41,352 nt of DNA from Phycisphaerae bacterium (GCA_026004655.1 BPJO01000025.1:1-41352); one strand, 5' to 3'. Positions 34,064 through 41,352 are shown, counted from the first letter of the stretch. Notes: generated by a model not told the origin, from the sequence alone. Numbers and translations are program-made.

Positions 34064-35109
34064 GTGTGGTCTTTTTCCGTTATCGTGATGTTTCTTATCG
34101 CATAGCTCGTCGGGGCTGCGTCAAGTTTATCGCGGATCGCCTCGTTCGAATCCGTTTGGTTGTCGTAAGAAGCGCCTCCGGCGGTCGCATTGATCTCGGC
34201 CTTTGTCGCCGGGTCTGCCGATTTGCCGGCAATGGCACCAAGCCAGCTGGCGAGCGAAGTAATACCTTGGAATAAAGACGAAGTGATACGCGAAAGAAGC
34301 GTCGTCACCTTAGAATCCACAGAAGAAACCAGTGACTGCGAAGCCGGGTCTGGCGGCAAGTTCGTTGTCTTTGACGAAATTGCCGCCAGTTGCGTGTCAA
34401 GGTTGGACGCGGAAAGACCAACAGCCGATCTTATTCCCGAAGGTGTTATCATGTCTGCATTGGCTGTGGTTGTGTCAACAAGTGTAACACGAGAGATATG
34501 ACCACTAGAATTGATCTGCAAGGCACCAAAGTTTGACGGGAAAGATACCCCACTGATTCCACCAACATTGCCGGATACACTAGAGACTTGTATCAAACCA
34601 TCCCCCAAGTTGAATCCAGCTCCGGGAGTACAAGCATCCTTCAGATTAGCCGCGGCATCATAAGAACCAGACAAATAAACCGTGTCAACCTCCAGTAGAC
34701 TAGAAATAGGATTCACTGACACATAATTGCCATCAAAATACAAAGTATCAACCATCATATAGTCATACCAGGTCACCGTAAAAGAAACGTTCGTATCCGA
34801 AGGATTGGTGCTCTGCACCCAGATAGCGTAGGTTTTTCCACTCAAAGTGTAAAACGACGGCATAACAACAGCCATGGCCGTATCAGAAGATTGGTGTTTA
34901 GCCTCTGAAGTACGCCAGATAGTAAATCCGTCAGTCACATTACGGATGGCGACAGTCAAGGTTGCAGCAGACGGATTGAGGTTCGACAAGCGGATAGACG
35001 GCCTTAAAAGAAGGCGGCCTAGAGACGAGTATGCGCCAATCTGCGCGTTCGACACGATCGATAATCCGCTTCCACTAATTTGGTATAAATATGGGAAATT
35101 AGCAGCCAT
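34060..35109 (-). CDS. Tail fibre or virion appendage protein
   Basis: The protein has 349 residues, with GAGGGA upstream. It is beta-rich, then has SGNVGGISGVSFPSNFGA followed by LDTQLAAISSKTTNLPPDP and helical trimer-like repeats (VSSVDSKVTTLLSRITSS). This mixture is common in phage appendage proteins. It lies next to the LamG-like adhesin and beta-helix protein, which supports a fibre role. Confidence 0.65.
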   Translation of the reverse strand: MAANFPYLYQISGSGLSIVSNAQIGAYSSLGRLLLRPSIRLSNLNPSAATLTVAIRNVTDGFTIWRTSEAKHQSSDTAMAVVMPSFYTLSGKTYAIWVQSTNPSDTNVSFTVTWYDYMMVDTLYFDGNYVSVNPISSLLEVDTVYLSGSYDAAANLKDACTPGAGFNLGDGLIQVSSVSGNVGGISGVSFPSNFGALQINSSGHISRVTLVDTTTANADMITPSGIRSAVGLSASNLDTQLAAISSKTTNLPPDPASQSLVSSVDSKVTTLLSRITSSLFQGITSLASWLGAIAGKSADPATKAEINATAGGASYDNQTDSNEAIRDKLDAAPTSYAIRNITITEKDHT

Positions 35110-35138
35110 TCAACTGTCCCTCAAAATAATCCGATAAA

Positions 35139-35489
35139 TTAGCTATTTCCATTATCACCGCCTGATGGCTGTGCGTCTCCTGGATCACTAGACTCTTCTT
35201 CCACAGGTTCGTCGTGGATTTCAGGAAAAGGATAAGGGGAACAATTCTCCCACAAAGTTTTAATGGCCAAAAGGCTGTCGTCGAACGCCTGACGAACTTC
35301 AGGCGAAAACGGAGAAAGCAAATTCTCCCTACCATGTTTTTTGCATAACGCGGAAACCAATTCCACATGATACGCAATCTGTCGGTACGTGTTAACGTAT
35401 GCGGACAATAAAAGACGGCGATCCTGCTCCAACTTGTCCTGGGATTCTAGAATCGAATTCTGATAAAAAATAATTTCAACCGGCTTCAC
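35139..35489 (-). CDS. Unknown small protein in the adhesion cluster
   Basis: The protein has 116 residues from a GTG with a perfect GGAGG six bases before it. The first 85 residues are helical. The tail is Asp/Glu/Pro/Gly-rich (EEESSDPGDAQPSGGDNG) and probably disordered. It may be a chaperone for the neighbouring fibre genes, but nothing identifies it. Confidence 0.7.
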   Translation of the reverse strand: MKPVEIIFYQNSILESQDKLEQDRRLLLSAYVNTYRQIAYHVELVSALCKKHGRENLLSPFSPEVRQAFDDSLLAIKTLWENCSPYPFPEIHDEPVEEESSDPGDAQPSGGDNGNS

Positions 35490-35504
35490 AACAAACCTCC
35501 AAGA

Positions 35505-36182
35505 TCAAATAATTCCGTTAGGGATAGCAACACCATTCAACCCGGCAAGATATAAATGAAGCAACTCGCTTCCAGTCAGCGGCCTATTAAAAACCGCAAA
35601 ATGTTGGACAAGCCCCTGATACCTTTCTGCGCCGCCAGTGGAACTTGCACCAACAACCCAACTTACAGAAACGTCCAAAGACATCATCCAGCTACCCACA
35701 GACTCCAAAACACCGTTGACATAAGTTCGTAGAGTCATTCCATCAAACGTAACCGCATACATTGCCCAAGAATTCGTAACAAAAGTTATTGGGATTGTCG
35801 TAGTAAGCAATCCATTAGTCGACCTAACAAAAAATTGACCCGGTACAACTCGAATAACTGTTCTCGCGGATCCAGAACCAGAAAAATCAATCACGTTTTT
35901 AGTACCGACTCCGCCAGGACCGGGATTAGACCAAAGTAAAATGGTCATTTGTCCAAGTGAAGACACGACAGGCAAGGAGGAAGCATATCCGGTCGCCCCG
36001 TCTAGATATAAAGCTCCACCAGGTTCCCTAGCAATCCCACCAGGCGAATTCAGCGTGTAAGATCCGGCGAGAGTGAAGTTGTTATTGCCAACCACCGGAT
36101 ACAGCACACTGCCATTGGTCTCACTAAAAGGCCAATAGGCTAATGGCCCGTATTCGAGTATCACGTTGCGATAACGCTTCAT
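35505..36182 (-). CDS. LamG/concanavalin-like adhesin
   Basis: The protein has 225 residues. It is a single jelly-roll domain of the LamG_3 type: AYWPFSETNG, GALYLDGATGYAS, QMTILLWSNP, MYAVTFDGMTLRTYVNGVLE and VQHFAVFNRPLTGSELLHLY. Such domains bind sugars or proteins, so it is likely a receptor-binding accessory. Its start overlaps the tail-spike stop (ATGA). Confidence 0.85.
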   Translation of the reverse strand: MKRYRNVILEYGPLAYWPFSETNGSVLYPVVGNNNFTLAGSYTLNSPGGIAREPGGALYLDGATGYASSLPVVSSLGQMTILLWSNPGPGGVGTKNVIDFSGSGSARTVIRVVPGQFFVRSTNGLLTTTIPITFVTNSWAMYAVTFDGMTLRTYVNGVLESVGSWMMSLDVSVSWVVGASSTGGAERYQGLVQHFAVFNRPLTGSELLHLYLAGLNGVAIPNGII

Positions 36183-37126
36183 CTAAACTCACAATCCAAA
36201 AACTTACCCAAAGAACGATCAACCTTGCCAATAAAAACACAACTCTTTGCCACAAAATCGGTCTTCACATCAGGAACAACACCCTCAACCTTCTTCGACA
36301 AGGCCCAGCCTAGGCTGTTCTTCGTGGCGTCAAAAGTGCAGCCCTCGAAAAAAATGCCCAATATCCCAGGCGCAAGCCGAACCCCACCATCAAAAACACA
36401 ATTCCGAAATACAGCCAACTTCAACCGCTCGTCAGGATTGTTCTTGCCGTCCGATGACGGGTGGATGCGAGTCCAATTCCCAAAATGACAACTATCAGCG
36501 ATAACCGTTTCACAATGAAATCGAGCACCCGGCATCGATTTTGTTGTGTTCTTCGTACTAATCGCGGTCGTCTTGTACAAATCGACAGCGACACCGGGCA
36601 TAAACCGAATCGGAGTCTCCCAAGTCGAAGAACCAAACGAACAATTCTTCAACACGACTTTACCCGATATGGAACCGAACATCTTGCGGCAACCGCAATA
36701 AACACCATACTTCTCAGTGTCCGAAACCGTCACACCGTCCAACTCGATCGAATAATTCATCGCGTCAGCGATAAGGAAGTTCTTGATCGAACCAGTAACA
36801 ATAACGTCACGTAACACCAACCGGCCACCGTCCAACACACGTATCATCGGATCGGCACCGCCATAAACAAGCTCGACCCCAGAAATCTCACGATTCGAAG
36901 AAACCGTAATCGTCTTGTCCACAGTAAGCTTCTTCCGCTCTGGCGTAACCCCAGACATAGCAGTAATCAACGACTGCAACCTTGATATTTCCGACTCTAA
37001 AAAAGAAATACGCTGAACAAATTCCTCGCTATTCCGCACTAACTTCTCATAATCAGCATGCAGATTGTCATACAACGAAACCAGCTGATCAAGTTCTGAC
37101 TTGATTTTGTCCACGCGTTCTTTCAC
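36179..37126 (-). CDS. Tail spike with N-terminal coiled coil and beta-helix
   Basis: The protein has 315 residues from a GTG overlapping the preceding stop, with AGGTGA upstream. Residues 1-60 form a coiled coil, probably for trimerisation and tail attachment. Residues 68-315 have pectate-lyase-like rungs (VVLKNCSF, ADSCHFGNW, AVFRNCVFDGG, IFFEGCTFD, AKSCVFIG). The repeated NC-F/C-F pattern marks a right-handed parallel beta-helix. It may bind or degrade surface polysaccharide. No catalytic residues are obvious. Confidence 0.8.
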   Translation of the reverse strand: MKERVDKIKSELDQLVSLYDNLHADYEKLVRNSEEFVQRISFLESEISRLQSLITAMSGVTPERKKLTVDKTITVSSNREISGVELVYGGADPMIRVLDGGRLVLRDVIVTGSIKNFLIADAMNYSIELDGVTVSDTEKYGVYCGCRKMFGSISGKVVLKNCSFGSSTWETPIRFMPGVAVDLYKTTAISTKNTTKSMPGARFHCETVIADSCHFGNWTRIHPSSDGKNNPDERLKLAVFRNCVFDGGVRLAPGILGIFFEGCTFDATKNSLGWALSKKVEGVVPDVKTDFVAKSCVFIGKVDRSLGKFLDCEFR

Positions 37127-37458
37127 GATTCACCTAAAATAACAAAAGAAGCCGCGTAACGGCTCAACTCCCTACCCGTCAAGTCGTACGCGATAATCCG
37201 AACAACATGCTTCTCCAATCCACGCAGAGAAACCCGAAAACAAAACGGCTTTCGCGACAAAGTAACCGATAAACCACCATCAAACAACACATTCAAATGA
37301 CCAACCGAATCCGGGAAACCGTCAAACGACATTTGACATTCGGCGCAACTACAATCCCAAAACAACACAAACGGATGCGGCACACAGCCAGGTATATACG
37401 GCGCAACGGGAACGACCCTGACGTCCTCCGCTAGGTCGCAAAACAATTTCAAATACAT
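37123..37458 (-). CDS. Unknown beta-rich protein
   Basis: The protein has 111 residues from ATG 37458. The frame extends to TTG 37482. It is beta-rich, with CPH/Cys residues (FWDCSCAECQMSF) and a predicted Ig-like feel (VTLSRKPFCFRVSLRGLEKH). There is no ribosome site. No family is recognised. It lies between the holin-like gene and the tail spike. Confidence 0.6.
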   Translation of the reverse strand: MYLKLFCDLAEDVRVVPVAPYIPGCVPHPFVLFWDCSCAECQMSFDGFPDSVGHLNVLFDGGLSVTLSRKPFCFRVSLRGLEKHVVRIIAYDLTGRELSRYAASFVILGES

Positions 37459-37482
37459 TACAGCAGACCGGCCACACGACAA

Positions 37483-37725
37483 TCAATCGTTCCGCTTACG
37501 CCACGCACGACGAACCGATATGATCAACGGTATCAGCGTGCAAATGGATGACAATAAAAAAACACACTTGGTCACAAAAACAACCAATGATTCCGCCTGA
37601 TCTAACGACAAACCATAAGCCATAATCGATGAAAAAATGGAATTGGCAGCAAAAAAACTACGCCGCATATCCCAAAATGTGTGCAGGTCCGTAAAAACAC
37701 TTTTGAAAAAGCTGGGTAAGTTCAT
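37483..37725 (-). CDS. Holin-like membrane protein
   Basis: The protein has 80 residues from ATG 37725, 14 nt after the spanin stop. The frame is open to 37779. A strong hydrophobic segment (VVFVTKCVFLLSSICTLIPL) is followed by a basic tail (SVRRAWRKRND), and a weaker segment lies before it. The size, basic end and place next to a spanin candidate fit a holin. Phage holins are too diverse for certainty. Confidence 0.6.
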   Translation of the reverse strand: MNLPSFFKSVFTDLHTFWDMRRSFFAANSIFSSIMAYGLSLDQAESLVVFVTKCVFLLSSICTLIPLIISVRRAWRKRND

Positions 37726-37739
37726 ATGAAAGTCAAAGA

Positions 37740-38240
37740 TCAACGCCGAGAAAACAAAGAGTCTATCCACCGAATCCAATTGGCGAACGGCAAAAACCGC
37801 ACAAAAAACTTAACCAACGGTGCTGACGGACTGACGAAAACACTCAACAAGATCGTCAAAACACTCAAACCGATATATATGCCTACGATCCAATACAACC
37901 ACACCTTGACCCTCTGGCCAAAATAGTTCGTCCACCAGTCTGCTTTGAGATTCTCGTATGCGGTTTTCCACGACTCCGCGGAACGCCAACCCTCATCGCC
38001 CCACGCGGTCAAAGACTTGGCAGAACTCTTTATGGCCGTAGACTGCTCGACCACCAGCTCCTTGACGTGAGACTCCGCAGAAGACCGCGAAACGGAACTC
38101 TCGATCACCGAAACACGCGAAACAATGTCCCCAGAATCCGCCGATACGGAAACCGGAACAGAACGACAACCAACCGCCATCACAAAAACGGTCAGCAGAA
38201 TGGCGATCATCAAAGAAAAAAACCAACGCTCACTCTGCAT
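37740..38240 (-). CDS. Lipoprotein with C-terminal transmembrane segment, u-spanin candidate
   Basis: The protein has 166 residues, with GGAG before the ATG. Residues 6-25 form a lipoprotein signal with the lipobox AVGC, giving lipidated Cys25. Ala instead of Leu at -3 is atypical. Residues 40-75 are a helical periplasmic part. A clear transmembrane segment (residues 113-136) comes near the C-terminus, followed by 30 residues with an amphipathic helix. Outer-membrane lipid plus C-terminal inner-membrane anchor is the topology of unimolecular spanins (as in T1), which join the two membranes at lysis. This supports a Gram-negative-type host. Confidence 0.65.
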   Translation of the reverse strand: MQSERWFFSLMIAILLTVFVMAVGCRSVPVSVSADSGDIVSRVSVIESSVSRSSAESHVKELVVEQSTAIKSSAKSLTAWGDEGWRSAESWKTAYENLKADWWTNYFGQRVKVWLYWIVGIYIGLSVLTILLSVFVSPSAPLVKFFVRFLPFANWIRWIDSLFSRR

Positions 38241-38270
38241 AACTAAATCTCCGGTAAATCTACGACTACT

Positions 38271-38313
38271 CTGCGATCGATCTGCGATCGATCTGCGATC
38301 GATCTGCGATCGA
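38271..38313. repeat. Four 11-bp direct repeats dense in GATC
   Basis: CTGCGATCGAT occurs at 38271, 38282, 38293 and 38304 (last copy with one change). Each unit contributes GATC sites, seven in 43 bp. An 11-bp period places them on nearly the same DNA face. The array is 4 bp from the tRNA-like element and lies in a gap between late genes, so it may bind a protein or be a methylation target. Confidence 0.85.
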
Positions 38314-38317
38314 CAGT

Positions 38318-38364
38318 TTGCCGAGCAGGACTCGAACCTGCAACAACCATTGAGCTATCGGCAA
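38318..38364 (-). ncRNA. tRNA-like element lacking the anticodon arm
   Basis: On the minus strand: acceptor strand TTGCCGA, TAGCTCAATGG as a box A-like D segment, a perfect T arm (GCAGG, TTCGAGT, CCTGC), and the matching acceptor strand TCGGCAA. The 7-bp acceptor stem and the 5-bp T stem are both perfect and the T loop is canonical. The total is 47 nt. A normal tRNA has about 73, so the D-stem 3' strand and entire anticodon arm are missing. No CCA is encoded. It could be a deleted tRNA, a recombination site copying host tRNA sequence, or a functional mimic. Confidence 0.75.
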
Positions 38365-38413
38365 ATTACCCCTCACCAATAATAAGATACAGATTGGACA
38401 ATTAAAGACAAAG

Positions 38414-39265
38414 TTACTTCGCGTCCAATACCTCGCAAATAACGTCGTCCGCCGTCAGCTCAAACCGCAACCACTTCGCACCAATCGGCTTGGGACCTAA
38501 CATCCGCTCGACCTCCCAACCAGACGTACCGTCCTTCCAAGCATCCTTGTACCCAGGAACACGTATGTGAATCTGCGGACGACATACGACACGACCACGA
38601 CCCGTCACACGCTCCCGCTGTATCGGAACCACCCACTCGTCATGCGTGTGACCCGATAAAACAAAATCCGCATCAGGATAAATAACCGCCATCCGATTCG
38701 TCTGTATCACCCCACGCGTCACAGGACCGCCACCACCAGTCCCATGATACCTCTTCAATAACCGAGACATCCGATGGTTCTTCCTGCGAAAACTAAACCG
38801 TACGTAACCAGAATAACCACCACTCTGAATGTTCGACCCGTGACGCGAATTCAACAACTGCACCAAACGATCCGTCAAGTCCGTCTCGTGACGATCGCGA
38901 ATCGACCGCTCGTGATTCCCCATAGAAATCACCGCGAAGTTCTTCGCGTACGGACCATAAAAATCCGCCGCAACCGTCACCAACCGGTCCAAATAATCGC
39001 CGTGCTTATACTCCTCCCGAATGCACGACTTGTCCGAACGACGGTCAAACTTACCCTGCATCGCACAAAATAAATCGCCGTTATCCACGATAACGGCGCC
39101 TCGCTCCTTCGCTTGATCCAAATGCTTCCTCTCTAACTCCTGGTCACAGTCCACGTGGTCGTGGTGCACGTCAGATCGCAACAAAGCCCAATAAACAGAA
39201 CCAGAAGACCCCTCGACAAAATCCACCGAAACAAAAGACCTGTCAGAATGTCTTAATTCAAACAT
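38414..39265 (-). CDS. Calcineurin-like metallophosphoesterase
   Basis: The protein has 283 residues, with AAAGG ahead of the ATG. Metal-binding motifs appear in order: SDVHHDH (31-37), NGDLF (62-66), GNHE (116-119) and SGHTHD (near 216). All are diagnostic of binuclear metallophosphoesterases. Substrate is not evident, and related phage proteins may act on nucleotides, DNA or phosphoproteins. It is the promoter-proximal gene of the leftward operon. Confidence 0.9.
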   Translation of the reverse strand: MFELRHSDRSFVSVDFVEGSSGSVYWALLRSDVHHDHVDCDQELERKHLDQAKERGAVIVDNGDLFCAMQGKFDRRSDKSCIREEYKHGDYLDRLVTVAADFYGPYAKNFAVISMGNHERSIRDRHETDLTDRLVQLLNSRHGSNIQSGGYSGYVRFSFRRKNHRMSRLLKRYHGTGGGGPVTRGVIQTNRMAVIYPDADFVLSGHTHDEWVVPIQRERVTGRGRVVCRPQIHIRVPGYKDAWKDGTSGWEVERMLGPKPIGAKWLRFELTADDVICEVLDAK

Positions 39266-39355
39266 GTAAACCTTTCAGATCCCATTAGAAAAAACCGACG
39301 CAATTGAAATGATCGAGAAAGAGAAACAACAGAAACAAAAGAACCAACATCCACC

Positions 39356-39389
39356 AAACCACCAGCACGGCCAAACCACCAGCACGGCC
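39356..39389. repeat. Tandem pair of 17-bp repeats in the divergent intergenic region
   Basis: AAACCACCAGCACGGCC occurs twice in direct succession. The gap between the leftward metallophosphoesterase and the rightward gene at 39470 must hold the late promoter, so the pair is a candidate regulator-binding site. I see no convincing standard promoter for the leftward operon here. Confidence 0.7.
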
Positions 39390-39455
39390 AGCCGTCCACA
39401 CAAACAATACGTCATGTAAACACCAATCCAACATTAAATTACCACAAGATATCTG

Positions 39456-39461
39456 TATTAT
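39456..39461 (+). promoter_or_regulatory. Possible -10 for a leaderless transcript
   Basis: TATTAT lies eight bases before the ATG at 39470, and TTAAAT at 39434-39439 could be a weak -35. Transcription would start at about 39468, leaving almost no leader. No Shine-Dalgarno exists. The gene may be translated as a leaderless mRNA. Confidence 0.4.
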
Positions 39462-39469
39462 ACAACCAA

Positions 39470-40075
39470 ATGTCTGATAAAATCGAAATAAAAACAGACA
39501 ACCCAATCAAAGTTGCCGAGAAAATCACCGGCGACATCATCGACATCAAAACAATACACCTGCCAATCAACAGACGACGTACGGCAGTATGCCAATCCTG
39601 CCAACACTTCAAAGGACATAACGAAAACCAAACCATTGTCTCCTGCGAACTCTCGTTCCGCGAAAACAAAACCGTATTCACCAACGAAGGCAGCGGCGAA
39701 TGCCCACTCAATAAATGGCGTTTGATAAAAGTCAAAAACGCACCACCACCAGAACAGTTGCCGGACAAAAAAAATATAGACAATAAAACCCCTGTCGAAA
39801 AACAAAACAACAAACCAACAAAAACCAAACTGCTAAAACAGCCCGGCGACATCCTACATTACATCTTCGGAATGCTCGGGTTCCAGCCAGAACAAGGCTG
39901 CTCGTGCAAATCCATGCAATCCCTAATGAACCAGTGGGGGTGGCGAGGATGTATCAAAAACATCCGAACCATCTTAAAACATGTCCAAAGGGAAGCTGCT
40001 AAACGCCAACAGTCGCCCAACCTCTCCAAAATCCAAAAAATCCTCATCAAAGCCCTCTTGTCCAAAAGGGTTTAA
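39470..40075 (+). CDS. Protein with two Cys clusters, possible zinc binding
   Basis: The protein has 201 residues. The N-terminal part has CQSCQHF and later CELSF and GECPLNKW, giving four Cys in a zinc-finger-like spacing (about residues 40-82). A Lys/Pro/Asn-rich linker (90-125) follows. A conserved-looking C-terminal segment (GDILHYIFGMLGF, then CSCKSMQSLMNQWGWRGC) contains more Cys. No family is named. It is encoded opposite to the late operon, and its coding strand is C-rich, unlike the other plus-strand genes. It probably belongs with the early genes across the genome ends. Confidence 0.7.
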   Translation: MSDKIEIKTDNPIKVAEKITGDIIDIKTIHLPINRRRTAVCQSCQHFKGHNENQTIVSCELSFRENKTVFTNEGSGECPLNKWRLIKVKNAPPPEQLPDKKNIDNKTPVEKQNNKPTKTKLLKQPGDILHYIFGMLGFQPEQGCSCKSMQSLMNQWGWRGCIKNIRTILKHVQREAAKRQQSPNLSKIQKILIKALLSKRV

Positions 40076-40196
40076 TAAGAACGGCTGGCCAAGGGGGGAA
40101 TGCGACGGGTGTAGTGGAAGCTATGTGCCGTTTTGCGAGGAATTAGAGGCCGCTAGAGCCATTTTCTACGCGAGGAAGGCCTGTAACCCTTTTTAA
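39981..40196 (+). CDS. Small Cys-rich ORF overlapping the previous gene
   Basis: The ORF has 71 residues in a different frame from its neighbour, sharing 95 nt. The second half has CPKGFNKNGWPRGECDGCSG and SYVPFCEELEAAR, with four Cys in zinc-like spacing, and seems real. The first 28 residues lie in the overlap and are low-complexity Ser/Lys. Translation may begin inside the overlap or arise by frameshift. A CCCTTTTTAAAGGG hairpin follows at 40188-40201. No family is recognised. Confidence 0.5.
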   Translation: MSKGKLLNANSRPTSPKSKKSSSKPSCPKGFNKNGWPRGECDGCSGSYVPFCEELEAARAIFYARKACNPF

Positions 40197-41243
40197 AGGG
40201 AAGCGAGCTCTAAAGGCGGCTAATGCGAAATGGCGATTGGCGGAGACCGGCCGATAATCCAGCAGGGGTTGCCTTAAATGAAAATCTGTGAAAATTAGTG
40301 AAAGTTGCATGGCAATTGCATTGAGTTTATGAAAATTAAACCACCGACACCACAACCAAGGCCAGCAATAGGCAAAAAAGCCGGTCGAAGCTGCAATCCG
40401 CGTCATATCCAAGCAGATGAATGCGTCATACCCTAAAAAATACCTAAAATAACCAGGTGGTGGAACTCCGGGATTTGTCGCATATGCGCACGCGACGTAC
40501 GATTTTTTACATCAGCCCCCAAAAATGACGCCAAAACCCTGTCGGGAAAGTGCCCTAGGGCAGATCTTAGGGCATACAAAAAAACCTAAATCGGATAAAA
40601 CAGTCCTTTTGTCACATTTTCGTAAGTCCAGTAAGCAGCTGTGGTTATGGCGAATTGAAAGGCGATTTAAAAGCTAAAAGGGCACTTTGGGGCACTTTGG
40701 GGCAGTTTTTTCCCTATATATAAGTAAACCCCCTCTTGACCATGTGTACAACCATGTATAGATTTGCGACATATGGCGTATGGCTATTGACTACCCCCTA
40801 CCCCCTATATCCATCCTCTTATTTTCTATATTTTCTATATATACTAGTGCCCTAAATGCCCTAAATAAGAAAAAAGGAAGATAAGTACTGGATTTTGCTG
40901 GATTTAGGTCGGGGCACTTCATCCCTTTTTATATGCCCCTGGAAGTGCCCTAGATGCCCCAAAGTGCCCTTAACCAGTTCTCCCTCATACCCCTGGATTT
41001 TGGGGGGTTGGGGGCTACGCAGCTGTGAAAATTAATTCTGCCAGAAAGCGAGCCTTGAACTTGATGGAGAACACCTGGTGTCAGCTGGCAAAGTGCTCGT
41101 GCCAATTGTCGGAGTAGATCGCCCCCGCTGGTGGAGTGGTTCAAGTCTGTTGGCGGAAGAGCTTAAACCGGCGACGTAAAACTACAAAATTGGTTTTGAG
41201 TTTCGAAAAATTTTGTTCGTTAGATTTTAGGCTTATGAGGAGC
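40197..41243. other. About 1 kb non-coding region, candidate replication origin
   Basis: No convincing gene is present. The region has at least eight copies of AAGTGCCC(T/C) or its reverse complement between 40548 and 40975, TATGGCG boxes at 40646 and 40772, an AT-rich patch at 40818-40846, and a possible promoter TTGACC (40736-40741) with ATAGAT 16 bp later. GC skew flips at its left edge. Iterons around an AT-rich patch at a skew switch are what a theta-type origin would look like. A packaging site here is also possible. Confidence 0.55.
40548..40975. repeat. Scattered AAGTGCCC iteron-like boxes, both orientations
   Basis: Copies include 40548-40556, two tandem GGGGCACTTT units from 40680 with an 11-bp period, 40846-40853, 40911-40920, 40943-40950 and 40962-40969, plus related TGCCCTA boxes. 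They cluster either side of the AT-rich patch. Repeats in both orientations suggest a DNA-binding protein, perhaps a replication initiator. Confidence 0.7.
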
Positions 41244-41314
41244 GGCGGCTCGCGGCTCGCGTTAGGTCTTTGTTAGGGGGGGGGTTAGGTGAAAGTTAGG
41301 CAAACCGTTCCCTT
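41244..41314. repeat. Right copy of terminal direct repeat
   Basis: It matches 1-71 with three substitutions. After it, CCGTTCCC (41305-41312) pairs with GGGGACGG (41325-41332), an 8-bp stem corresponding to the weaker left hairpin. The last 25 bases run into GGCCGGCCGAGCC repeats that resemble but do not match the left array. Confidence 0.8.
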
Positions 41315-41352
41315 CCGCTCGCTTGGGGACGGCCGGCCGAGCCGGCCGAGCC

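Noticed and set aside
39439..39852. Minus-strand ORF with hydrophobic segments opposite the gene at 39470
   Set aside because: Composition reflects the complement of a Cys-motif gene. No ribosome site.
40143..40412. 89-residue minus-strand ORF in the right intergenic region
   Set aside because: No ribosome site or recognisable domain, and it overlaps the Cys-rich ORF on the other strand.
40329..40436. 35-codon plus-strand ORF in the right intergenic region
   Set aside because: No ribosome site, and too short to support without conservation.
41030..41180. Short protein-like frame (LELDGEHLVSAGKVLVPIVG) and a GGTTCAAGTC T-loop-like string
   Set aside because: The frame has no usable start codon, and the T-loop string has no flanking stem or acceptor pairing. 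Possibly a gene remnant, but unsupported.

Overview
The window looks like a complete or nearly complete genome of a tailed phage (Caudoviricetes, siphovirus-like with an HK97-type head), about 41 kb. I infer a free phage genome rather than a chromosomal slice because early/replication and structural genes form one convergent pair of transcription units that fill the window. In addition, positions 1-71 recur at 41244-41314 with 3 mismatches. The host cannot be named. A lipoprotein with a C-terminal membrane segment (possible u-spanin) suggests a Gram-negative-type envelope. Early genes use -35/-10 promoters and GGAG-type ribosome binding sites.

Layout. (1) 1-2080: a terminal repeat, then about 2 kb of CCGA/CCGT tetranucleotide repeat with a higher-order structure. 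I read this as non-coding despite long open frames. (2) 2100-5850, plus strand: an accessory region of four small unrecognised genes and a DNA methyltransferase. The four small genes share a distinctive leader with two RNA hairpins, the second ending directly at the Shine-Dalgarno sequence. Duplicated terminators, duplicated intergenic DNA, a 60-bp tandem repeat and shared operator-like palindromes lie between them. (3) 5850-16541, plus strand: a replication/recombination operon with a beta-solenoid protein, a serine recombinase, RuvB-like ATPase, an SSB-like protein, an SNF2-type helicase, a primase-helicase, a RecU-like Holliday junction resolvase, an HTH protein, a 45-residue membrane protein and several unknowns. 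(4) 16600-17514: a left-handed beta-helix protein with its own promoter.

(5) 39265 down to 17544, minus strand: the late operon. In transcription order it holds a metallophosphoesterase, a 47-nt tRNA-like element lacking an anticodon arm, a u-spanin candidate, a holin-like protein, a beta-helix tail spike, a LamG-like adhesin, a fibre protein, a connector, both terminase subunits, portal, protease, major capsid protein, neck and tail proteins, a tail chaperone with a probable +1 frameshift, the tape measure and tail-tip proteins. (6) 39470-40196: a plus-strand zinc-motif gene and an overlapping small ORF. (7) 40197-41243: about 1 kb without convincing genes, rich in short iteron-like repeats around an AT-rich patch.

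The two transcription units diverge from the 39.3-41.3/1-2.2 kb region and converge at 17.5 kb. GC skew flips sharply near 40.07 kb, inside a plus-strand gene, which points to a replication origin close to the iteron region. The most unusual items are the covarying double-hairpin leaders, the anticodon-less tRNA-like element beside an 11-bp GATC-dense repeat, the 2-kb tetranucleotide array, and a phage RuvB encoded with a RecU-like resolvase.
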